A stretch of DNA of 64,000 bases from the NCBI GenBank assembly GCA_020850995.1, contig JADZDP010000006.1, positions 1 through 64,000 on the forward strand. The letters are read 5' to 3'. Every line of letters starts with the position of its first letter. The stretch's first letter is position 1. Source of the stretch: Deltaproteobacteria bacterium. Its GTDB lineage: Bacteria > Myxococcota > UBA727 > VGSZ01. Under the pieces are notes generated by a model. The model did no database searches and was not told the DNA's origin. It saw only the letters and a program-made list of their open reading frames with translations. The position numbers were made by a program, and so were the translations under genes. Positions 33,345-41,483 of this stretch are shown here, piece by piece.

Positions 33345-33797
33345 ATGACGGACCCAGTCGGCAGGAATGGCGCTCTCTCGTCTCGGTCGGTGGGCGACGT
33401 CATGGTGCGCGAGGTCGTCACTTCGCTGCCCGACGCGCCGCTCGACCAGCTCGCGCGCACGATGCTGCAGGAGAAGATCGGCGCGGTGCCCATCGTCGAC
33501 GCAGAGGGGGCGCCGCTCGGCATCGTCACCAAGACCGACATCGTGGAGGCGTTTGCCCGCGGTCGGCTCACCGCCGAAAGGATCGCCGACGCGTTCGATG
33601 TCACCCGTGCGCCGAACCCCACCGCGGTGTTCGCTCGTGACGTCATGAAACCCGTCATCTCCCTACGGGAGGCAGACGCGGTCGAGCACGCGGCGGAGCT
33701 GTTCGTCGCGAAGGGAGTGCACCGCGCGCCGGTGATCGGCCCGACCGGGCGCATCATCGGGATCGTGAGCGCGTTCGATCTCCTGCGCGCGGTCTGA
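33345..33797 (+). CDS. CBS-domain protein
   Basis: 150 residues from ATG 33345, with AGAGG eight bases upstream. Two CBS domains are visible: VGDVMVREVVTSLPDAPLDQ ... VPIVDAEGAPLGIVTKTDIV, and ARDVMKPVISLREADAVEHA ... APVIGPTGRIIGIVSAFDLL. CBS pairs bind adenosine nucleotides and act as energy or ionic-strength sensors. The gene follows the N-ATPase genes by 145 bp and faces the KefB-like antiporter gene, consistent with control of ion transport. Confidence 0.88.
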   Translation: MTDPVGRNGALSSRSVGDVMVREVVTSLPDAPLDQLARTMLQEKIGAVPIVDAEGAPLGIVTKTDIVEAFARGRLTAERIADAFDVTRAPNPTAVFARDVMKPVISLREADAVEHAAELFVAKGVHRAPVIGPTGRIIGIVSAFDLLRAV

Positions 33798-33874
33798 CGG
33801 CGCTGAGCGACACGTCGCTGGGCAGGCCCCGCAGCGTGTCGCACTTCGGCGCTGCGCAGGCGGCCACCGCCCGG

Positions 33875-35893
33875 TCAGCCCGGGTGGGCGGCGGAGGGGA
33901 AGCCGTGGCGGCCGTCGAGCAGGGCGATGGCGCCGTAAACAGCTTCCCGAGAGCCGACGAGGTAGAGCACGTCGCCGGCGCGCAGCGGAGAGCGCGGATC
34001 CGGCTGATCGTGGAGCGTGCCGTCGCGGTGCAGGGCGACCACCGAGGCGCCCGTCGTGGTGCGCAGCTCGAGCTCCACGAGCGACTTACCCACGCCGGTC
34101 ATCTGCTCCGAAAGCAGCACGGACTCGACCCTGAGCGCGTCGAGCGCACGCAGCTCTCCGAGCCGGGCGCGCGGGATGACCGACGGTCGGGCCGCGTGCG
34201 CGGTCGCGTCCCGCGCGTCGCGCACGCTCGCGCCGAGCACGTTGATGGGCACGCCGCGCAGCCGTTGCACGCGCGCCAGGACCTCGATTCCGCCCTCGAT
34301 CTCCTCGGCGATGACGTCGGTGGCGCCGAGCGCGAGCAGGCCCGGGGTGTCCGCGTGGCGCCGGGCGCGCACCAGGATCGGCAGGTCAGGGGCCAGGCTG
34401 CGTGCGACGGCGATGACGCGGCGGGTTGCCTCGTCATCGCTGATGAGGATGACCAACGCCTCGGCCTGCGAGAGGCCCGCGTGCTCCAGCACCTCCTCGC
34501 TCGCCACATCGCCATAGAAGATGGGCGCGCCGGCCTCGCGCCCGGCGCGGACGGTCTCAGAGTCGAGATCGAGGATCACGTACCTGCCGCCGGTGGCGGC
34601 GAGCGCGTTCGACACCATGCGTCCGCCGAGGCCGTAGCCGGCGATGATCACGCGGCGCTCGCGCTCGCCCCCCTCGGCGCTGGGTTCGCTCATGCTGCGC
34701 ACGCCGAGCAGCCGCTCGAGCGGGCGCAGCAGCGCGGCGCCGGCCGCGAGGTGCGGCGCGAGCCGCATCGAGACGGGGGTCACGAACATGGTCAAGAGCC
34801 CGGCAGCGAGGAAGACCCTGCTCTCGTCCGGCGTGATCAACAGCGCGCGCTCGCCTTCCCGCGCCAGCACGAAGCCGAACTCGCCGAACTGCGCGAGGCT
34901 CACGCCCGCGAGCCAGGCCACCCGCGCAGGGAAGCGCATGACCATGCTCGCCAGGGTCGCGATGAGGCCCTTTCCGAAGAGGAGCGCCGCGAAGATCACG
35001 AAGACCGTCAGGCCGTGCGTCTTGAAGACGGTGACGTCGAAGAGCATGCCGAGCGACATGAAGAAGAGGCTCGTGAGCACGTCGCGCAGCGGCAGGACGT
35101 TCGCCATCGCCCGTTGCCCATAGGCGGACTCGGACAGGAGGATCCCTGCGAGGAACGCTCCCAGCGCCAGCGACAAGCCAAAGAACGCCGTGAGCATCGC
35201 GGTGCCGGCGCACACGACCAGCACGGCCAGCAGGAACAGCTCGCGGCTCTGCGAGACGTCGGCGCGCGCGAGCACACGCGGGACCACGAGGCGACCGGCG
35301 ACGATGGTCAGCACGACGAAGAGCGCGGCCTTGCCGAGCGCAAGGACGATGCCGATGAATGGCGAGGACGGTCCCTGTCCAGCGAGCACCGGCACGAGCA
35401 GCATCATCGGGACCACTGCGAGATCCTGGAAGATGAGCGCGCCGATGGTGAAGCGGCCATGGGGCGCGTCGGTCTCGCCGCGCTCGGCGAGGCCGCGAAG
35501 CACGATGGCGGTGCTCGAGAGCGCAACGACGAAGCCGAAGAAGACGCCGCGCGCGAGGCTCTCGCCGAAGGTCAGCGCCAGGCCGACGACGGCTGCGGTG
35601 GTCAGGCCGACTTGCAGCGAGCCACCGACGGCCACCAGACGGGCGATGCGCTTGAGCCGCTCGATCGAGAATTCGAGCCCGATGGTGAAGAGCAGCAGGA
35701 TGACACCGACCTCGGCGAGCACCTCGATGGCGTGCGGATCGCGAATGAGCGCGAAGCCCGACGGCCCGACGAACGCGCCCGCCAACATGAAGCCGGCGAC
35801 GGCCGGCAGCCGCAAGAACGCGACGGCGATGGCCGCCACCACGCCGATGCCGAGGATGACGACGAGCTCAGGCAGAACCGGGATGTGCGCCAC
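33875..35893 (-). CDS. KefB/KefC-type CPA2 cation:proton antiporter with RCK domains
   Basis: 672 residues. About a dozen membrane helices occupy the first 390 residues, with VGPSGFALI, LLLFTIGLEFS, SSTAIVLRGL and FQDLAVVPMML typical of CPA2 exchangers. A TrkA-N/RCK_N nucleotide-binding domain begins near 425 (VIIAGYGLGGRMV) and an RCK_C domain ends the protein. It exchanges K+ or Na+ for H+ across the inner membrane, gated by NAD(H)-type ligands. Convergent with the CBS gene; divergent from the MarR-like frame by 18 bp. Confidence 0.92.
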   Translation of the reverse strand: MAHIPVLPELVVILGIGVVAAIAVAFLRLPAVAGFMLAGAFVGPSGFALIRDPHAIEVLAEVGVILLLFTIGLEFSIERLKRIARLVAVGGSLQVGLTTAAVVGLALTFGESLARGVFFGFVVALSSTAIVLRGLAERGETDAPHGRFTIGALIFQDLAVVPMMLLVPVLAGQGPSSPFIGIVLALGKAALFVVLTIVAGRLVVPRVLARADVSQSRELFLLAVLVVCAGTAMLTAFFGLSLALGAFLAGILLSESAYGQRAMANVLPLRDVLTSLFFMSLGMLFDVTVFKTHGLTVFVIFAALLFGKGLIATLASMVMRFPARVAWLAGVSLAQFGEFGFVLAREGERALLITPDESRVFLAAGLLTMFVTPVSMRLAPHLAAGAALLRPLERLLGVRSMSEPSAEGGERERRVIIAGYGLGGRMVSNALAATGGRYVILDLDSETVRAGREAGAPIFYGDVASEEVLEHAGLSQAEALVILISDDEATRRVIAVARSLAPDLPILVRARRHADTPGLLALGATDVIAEEIEGGIEVLARVQRLRGVPINVLGASVRDARDATAHAARPSVIPRARLGELRALDALRVESVLLSEQMTGVGKSLVELELRTTTGASVVALHRDGTLHDQPDPRSPLRAGDVLYLVGSREAVYGAIALLDGRHGFPSAAHPG

Positions 35894-35911
35894 GTTGCTC
35901 CGCCTCGCCGA

Positions 35912-36619
35912 GTGGTCTCAGCGCGGCGGCGCTACGTCAACCGGGACCGTTCAACGTGTTCTCGCCGTTTCCTCGAGCCGATCCAGTTCGCAGGCGTCCC
36001 TCTGATCGTCCGCTGCGTCGGCAAATACCCGGGCATCACCCCGTCGCAGCTCGCCGAGGTTCTTCAACTCGATCCTGGGACGATCTCGGCCGCCTTGGCG
36101 CGTCTTGAGCATCGTGCGCTGCTCGTTCGCCGGCGCGACCATCGCGACCGTCGCCGCGTCGCCCTTGCGCTCACCGCCGACGGGCGCGTCCTCGATCGAC
36201 CCGCCGCGGGCACCGTCGAGCGCGCGGTCGAGCGCCTGATCGCTTCGAGCGACACCGCCGCCCTCACCCTGGCGAACGATGTGCTCGCCGCGCTGGCTGC
36301 GGAGCTCGCGAAAGAAGCGAAGACGCAGCGCGCTGGCCCTTCGAGACCGCCGATGCGTCGCCGTCAGGGCACGAGGCTGCGAAGGACCACGGCGCGCGAA
36401 GTGAACGACACGCTATTCCCCGAGCCCGCCTTTAGGTTGATGGTCTCGACGAGCGGCGCGTGCGTCCCTGCGTCGTCCGCCACCCACTCGACGAGGAAGT
36501 TCGCGCCGGTGCCGCCGCTGTCATCCCTCAGGTCGACGACATGGTCGAAGGTAGCGAGCGGCGCCAGTACGCGGGCCATCGGCACGACCTCCTTCAGGAG
36601 CTCGCCGCCGCTGTCGTAA
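35912..36619 (+). CDS. MarR-family regulator, truncated or frameshifted
   Basis: From GTG 35912 the frame holds a MarR winged helix (KYPGITPSQLAEVLQLDPGT, then LARLEHRALLVRRRDHRDRR and LTADG). The first dimerisation helix is missing or replaced by Arg-rich sequence. After AKEAKTQ (about 36335) the frame continues antisense to the next gene to 36619, with no family similarity; a shifted frame would stop near 36400. Probably a damaged gene that once controlled the divergent antiporter. Confidence 0.45.
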   Translation: MVSARRRYVNRDRSTCSRRFLEPIQFAGVPLIVRCVGKYPGITPSQLAEVLQLDPGTISAALARLEHRALLVRRRDHRDRRRVALALTADGRVLDRPAAGTVERAVERLIASSDTAALTLANDVLAALAAELAKEAKTQRAGPSRPPMRRRQGTRLRRTTAREVNDTLFPEPAFRLMVSTSGACVPASSATHSTRKFAPVPPLSSLRSTTWSKVASGASTRAIGTTSFRSSPPLS

Positions 36620-36906
36620 TACTTCGCCGACCGCAACAAGATCGAGCGCGCAGGATCGGTGTTGCGCACGCTCAGGATCACCGTGAGCGGCATCGTCTGA
36701 TGTGCCGCGGTCGTGTAGACGCTCGAGTACGCCGGCACGTAGAGAAGCTCGCCCGTCCGCACCGGGGCCGCCAGCGCCTCGGGCCCCGCGACGGGCGCGA
36801 TCGTGTCGACGTTCTTCGGCTGCCCGGACGTCGCGGCAGGCTGCTGAGCCAGACACGCGCACAGCGCGCACGACCCAGCGACAACCACAAGGAGGCGAAC
36901 GTTCAT
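36364..36906 (-). CDS. DUF3124 lipoprotein
   Basis: 180 residues from ATG 36906; the longer frame to 37215 is Arg-rich and not protein-like. A lipoprotein signal with Cys-rich end (CALCACLAQ) precedes a DUF3124 domain: LLYVPAYSSVYTT, LTVILSVRNTDPARSI, YYDSGGELLKEVV, TFDHVVDLRDDSGGTGANF. The family is periplasmic and uncharacterised. Last gene of the island cargo. Confidence 0.82.
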   Translation of the reverse strand: MNVRLLVVVAGSCALCACLAQQPAATSGQPKNVDTIAPVAGPEALAAPVRTGELLYVPAYSSVYTTAAHQTMPLTVILSVRNTDPARSILLRSAKYYDSGGELLKEVVPMARVLAPLATFDHVVDLRDDSGGTGANFLVEWVADDAGTHAPLVETINLKAGSGNSVSFTSRAVVLRSLVP

Positions 36907-37295
36907 CACGACCGCATCGGAGCAACTTTCCCCGTCGAGCGCAATGATCGTGCCCCAGCGCGCACGAGCGCATGCATCCGTCCCGCCCCGTGTAGGCGAT
37001 CGGCACTCGCCCGACCACGAGCGGTACCGGGGCTCCGGCTTCAGCGAGGCGCCGCGCGCATCGCCCGCTCGGAGCGGGGCGACGGCGACGGCGAGGCGTT
37101 CAACAGATCGGAAGCGACCCGCGGACGCGGATCTCTGGTCGGCGAATCCGGCGCTGCCGCGACCCACGGACACGATCTCCATGGGTCGCGGCGGCGTGGG
37201 ACCGGTCCCCCGCACCCCGCGTAGAGCCGTGATGTCTCGTGACGGCCTGTGACAACGTCGTCTGTTAGGTAGCTGTCATCACGATATACAAAATC
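36907..37295. other. Island right-end non-coding stretch
   Basis: 389 bp without a supported gene. It contains the palindrome GTGGGACCGGTCCC (37196-37209) that mirrors the left end, and a short AT-richer segment just before the attachment repeat (ATCACGATATACAAAATC). An ORF here reading MVGPEGLEPSTSGLRV is the well-known antisense-tRNA artefact. Confidence 0.6.
37196..37209. repeat. Palindrome near right island end
   Basis: GTGGGACCGGTCCC, 14 bases shared with the left-end palindrome at 22835-22850, located 87 bp inside the right attachment repeat. Confidence 0.5.
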
Positions 37296-37342
37296 GACTC
37301 TTAATCCGGAGGTTGAAGGTTCGAGTCCTTCCGGGCCCACCA
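37296..37342. repeat. Attachment-site repeat, right
   Basis: 47-bp copy of the tRNA-Lys 3' end, differing only in the T loop (TTCGAGT against TTCGATT). It starts at the anticodon arm and cannot form a tRNA. TTCGAGTCC is the more usual bacterial T-loop form, so this may be the original host 3' end displaced by integration. Confidence 0.92.
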
Positions 37343-37374
37343 CGAAACACCGCGCACGACGCTGCGCACGTCAT

Positions 37375-37400
37375 CGACGCCCGCCGCTTGGCGGGCGTCG
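37375..37400 (+). terminator. Stem-loop after the displaced tRNA 3' end
   Basis: CGACGCCCGCC, loop GCTT, GGCGGGCGTCG: a perfect 11-bp stem followed by TCGTTT. It lies 33 bp after the displaced tRNA end, where the original tRNA-Lys terminator would be expected, and also serves the convergent gene that ends at 37412. Confidence 0.65.
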
Positions 37401-37411
37401 TCGTTTGGCGG

Positions 37412-38719
<1,308 letters not shown>

Positions 38720-38861
38720 CGGCGCCGGAGGCTAGCAGGCCTGGCTCCGCCCGGCAGCGCCCCCCTTTTTGGATCTGTGATCCCGAGTGCTCGATGGCCA
38801 GCGACCAGCGGGAGCCGTCTTGGGCGGGGGCGGGTCTGGCGCCAGGCCCTCCCAAGCGGCG

Positions 38862-38900
38862 TCCCCAATCTCGATGAGCGCTGCGCCTCGCGATCGGGGG
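38862..38900. repeat. Imperfect hairpin related to 10468-10510
   Basis: CCCCAATCTCGATGAGCGC shares 18 of 19 bases with 10471-10489; the distal arm (GCGATCGGGGG) is diverged. It lies in the 300-bp gap 38720-39019 before glgP, which otherwise shows only GC-rich sequence and no supported gene. Confidence 0.45.
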
Positions 38901-39019
38901 TGAGCGCCGCTCCCGCTCGCGTTGGCCGCTTGACGGGGCGCGTCGAGCGGCGGCGCGTCGGCCCTGGCTCCGGTGCCAAAGGCCTCGACGGCCGTGCGCC
39001 GGTCGCGCTAACGGCAGGC

Positions 39020-41194
39020 ATGTCGATCACGCACCTCGCCCTGTCCAAGCTCCACGCCCAGCCGATCGCCAACGCCCCCTTGCCGCCGCGCCTCGAGGGC
39101 CTGCGGCGCCTCGCCTACAACCTGTACTGGACCTGGCACCCGCGCGTGATCTCGCTCTTCAAGCGCATCGACGCGCACGTGTGGCAGGCCGCGCGTAACC
39201 CCGTGCCCGTCTTGAGCGCGCGCGCCGACTGGTCCGAGTTCCTCGACAACCCCGAGTTCATGGCGGAGTACGAGACGGTGCTCGGCGCCTTCGACCGCTA
39301 CATGGCGGACGAGACCGGCCACTGGTACGGACGCCAGCGCACCGCCACCGACCGCGTCGCCTCATTGCGCGGGCCCATCGCCTACTTCTGCGCCGAGTTC
39401 GGCCTGCACGAGCACCTGCAGATCTACTCGGGCGGCTTGGGCGTCTTGGCGGGCGACCACCTGAAGACCGCCAGCGACCTCGGCTTGCCCTTCGTCGCCG
39501 TGGGCCTGCTCTATCGCCAGGGCTACTTCCGCCAGACCATCGACGCCGAGGGCCAGCAAGAGCACGCCTACCCGCACCTGCTGCCCGAGCACATGCCGCT
39601 CCTGCGCGCCGACGATCCCGTCAGCGGGCGCCCGCTGCGCGTCAGCCTCGAGATGCCGGGCCGCAAGGTGCACGTCGCCGTGTGGATCGCGCGCGTGGGC
39701 CGCGTGCCGCTCGTCCTGCTCGACACCGACATCGCCGACAACGCCTACGCCGATCGCCCCATCACCGGACAGCTCTACGTGCGTGGCCGCGAGATGCGCC
39801 TGCACCAAGAGCTGGTGCTCGGTGTCGCGGGTCAGCGCGCGCTGCGCGCACTCGGCATCGAGCCCGGCGTGTTCCACCTGAACGAGGGGCACTCGGCCTT
39901 CATGCTCGTCGAGCAGACGCGCGAGAAGTGCAAGGCCGGCACACCGTTCTCGTCTGCCATCGAGGCCGTGCGCAAGAGCGCGGTGTTCACCATCCACACG
40001 CCGGTGTCGGCGGGCAACGAGAAGTTCGACGCCAACCTGGTGCGGCGCCTGACCCAGCCCATGCTCGAGGGCTCCGGAGTCGAGCTCGAGCGCGTCCTCG
40101 AGATGGGCCGCGGCGAGACGGGCGATCCGTCGATGTTCGACATGACCGCGTTCTCGCTGCGCATGACCAACCTGTCGAACGCCGTCAGTCAACTGCATGC
40201 GCGCACCGCCAACGGCACCTGGAAGCACGTGCTCGGCGGGCGCGAGATCCTCGGGGTCACCAACGGCGTGCACATGGGCACCTGGCTCGGCCAGAGCCTG
40301 CGCTGGCTGTGCGAAGACGAGGGCATCTCGCTCGAGGACCTCGGCAGCGAAGAGGAGCAAGGCAACCTGCAGGAGCACGTCGCCGCCATCGACGCCAAGA
40401 AGCTGTGGGACGGCCACCAGCGCCAAAAGCTCGAGCTGTTCTTCTTCTTGCGCGGCCGCTTGCGCAACATGCTGGCGCGCCAGGGCGAGGGCCCCGAGGT
40501 GCTGGCCGAGCTCGACAAGTTCCTCGACCCCGGCGTGCTCACCCTCGGCTTCGCGCGCCGCTTCGCCACCTACAAGCGCGCGCACCTGTTGTTCACCGAC
40601 GAGGAGCGCCTGGCGCGCCTGGTGTGGAACCCCGAGCGCCCGGTACAGATCCTGTTCGCCGGCAAGGCGCACCCGGCCGACCGCCCCGGCCAGAAGGTCA
40701 TCCAGAGCCTGTTCCAGAAGAGCAGGAGCGAGCGCTTCCGCGGCCGTGTCTTCGTCATCGAGGACTACGACATGCGGGTGGGCCGCTTCCTCGTCGACGG
40801 TGTCGACGTGTGGCTCAACAACCCGCGCCGCCCGCTGGAGGCCAGCGGCACGTCGGGCATGAAGGCCGCCGCCAACGGCGCGCCCAACCTATCGATCCTC
40901 GACGGATGGTGGGACGAGGGCTACGACGGCAAGAACGGTTGGGCCATCGGCGGCCGCGACCAGAACCCCGACGAGGGCGCCCAGGATCGCGCCGACGCCG
41001 CGTCGCTCTACGACGCGCTCGAGCGCGAGGTCATCCCCGCCTATTACCAGCGCGACGCCCACGGCACGCCCACGGCCTGGGTCGGGCTGATGCGCGCGGC
41101 CATGGCGTCGTCGATCTGGCGCTTCTCCACGCACCGCATGCTCGAGGAGTACTTCGAGCGCATGTATTTGCCCACCGCGCGGGGCCGCCGGTGA
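39020..41194 (+). CDS. glgP: Alpha-glucan (glycogen) phosphorylase
   Basis: 724 residues from ATG 39020; the frame upstream is not protein-like. An N-terminal DUF3417-like segment (LRRLAYNLYWTWHPRV) precedes the GT35 fold. Markers: CAEFGLHEHLQIYSGGLGVL, FHLNEGHSAFM, ARRFATYKRAHL, and the pyridoxal-phosphate region RRPLEASGTSGMKAAANGA. It removes glucose-1-phosphate from storage glucan in the cytoplasm. The short form is the type found in many bacteria outside the MalP group. Its stop overlaps the gatC start (GTGA). Confidence 0.93.
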   Translation: MSITHLALSKLHAQPIANAPLPPRLEGLRRLAYNLYWTWHPRVISLFKRIDAHVWQAARNPVPVLSARADWSEFLDNPEFMAEYETVLGAFDRYMADETGHWYGRQRTATDRVASLRGPIAYFCAEFGLHEHLQIYSGGLGVLAGDHLKTASDLGLPFVAVGLLYRQGYFRQTIDAEGQQEHAYPHLLPEHMPLLRADDPVSGRPLRVSLEMPGRKVHVAVWIARVGRVPLVLLDTDIADNAYADRPITGQLYVRGREMRLHQELVLGVAGQRALRALGIEPGVFHLNEGHSAFMLVEQTREKCKAGTPFSSAIEAVRKSAVFTIHTPVSAGNEKFDANLVRRLTQPMLEGSGVELERVLEMGRGETGDPSMFDMTAFSLRMTNLSNAVSQLHARTANGTWKHVLGGREILGVTNGVHMGTWLGQSLRWLCEDEGISLEDLGSEEEQGNLQEHVAAIDAKKLWDGHQRQKLELFFFLRGRLRNMLARQGEGPEVLAELDKFLDPGVLTLGFARRFATYKRAHLLFTDEERLARLVWNPERPVQILFAGKAHPADRPGQKVIQSLFQKSRSERFRGRVFVIEDYDMRVGRFLVDGVDVWLNNPRRPLEASGTSGMKAAANGAPNLSILDGWWDEGYDGKNGWAIGGRDQNPDEGAQDRADAASLYDALEREVIPAYYQRDAHGTPTAWVGLMRAAMASSIWRFSTHRMLEEYFERMYLPTARGRR

Positions 41195-41478
41195 CGGCAC
41201 CAAGCGCGGCGGACGTCGCCAAGATGGCGGCGCTGGCGCGCATCCGCGTCGACGCTACGGAGGTCGAGCGGCTGTCGGTCGACGTGGCCCGCGTGCTCCA
41301 CTACGTGGAGCTGTTGTTCGCGGTCGACGTCGCGGGCGTGGAGCCCTTGCGCCAGCCGCCGGTGGTGCATCAGCCCCTACGCGTCGACGAGGCGCGTGAC
41401 GTGCTCGGCGAGCGCGCCGTCGCCGTGTCGGCCGGCGCCGTCGACGGGCTGGTGCGCGTGCCGAAGGTGATCGGCTGA
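41191..41478 (+). CDS. gatC: Asp-tRNA(Asn)/Glu-tRNA(Gln) amidotransferase subunit C
   Basis: 95 residues from GTG 41191, overlapping glgP by four bases. GatC features: VAKMAALARIRVD at the start, LSVDVARVLHYVELL in the middle, and VEPLRQPPVVHQPLRVDEA near the end. GatC stabilises GatA in GatCAB. gatA lies 13 kb away at 54217 and gatB is not in the window. Because glnS is present, the amidotransferase probably serves mainly Asn-tRNA formation. Confidence 0.85.
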   Translation: MTAPSAADVAKMAALARIRVDATEVERLSVDVARVLHYVELLFAVDVAGVEPLRQPPVVHQPLRVDEARDVLGERAVAVSAGAVDGLVRVPKVIG

Positions 41479-41483
41479 GCTCG

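Larger units (their letters stand above)
22775..37342. mobile_element. tRNA-Lys-integrated genomic island (about 14.6 kb)
   Basis: Bounded on the left by tRNA-Lys and on the right by a 47-bp copy of the tRNA 3' end. A tyrosine integrase lies directly inside the left boundary, pointing toward the tRNA. Contents in order: integrase, two excisionase-like HTH genes, ParB-like protein, AbiE-type pair, replication-relaxation operon, CPA1 antiporter remnant, N-ATPase b/alpha/gamma, CBS protein, KefB-like antiporter, truncated MarR and a DUF3124 lipoprotein. No capsid, terminase, relaxase or conjugation gene is visible, so it looks like an integrative element that depends on another element for transfer, or a decaying island. 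Confidence 0.9.

Noticed and set aside
33836..35911. Plus-strand frame upstream of the MarR segment
   Set aside because: It is the antisense of the KefB-like antiporter, rich in Arg/His/Glu without structure; only the part after 35912 is protein-like.
37296..37342. Second tRNA-Lys gene
   Set aside because: Only the anticodon-arm-to-CCA part is present; the acceptor 5' strand and D arm are missing, so it is an attachment remnant.
37041..37343. Minus-strand ORF beginning MVGPEGLEPSTSGLRV
   Set aside because: This peptide is the familiar artefact of reading a tRNA 3' end antisense; here it comes from the attachment repeat, not from a gene.
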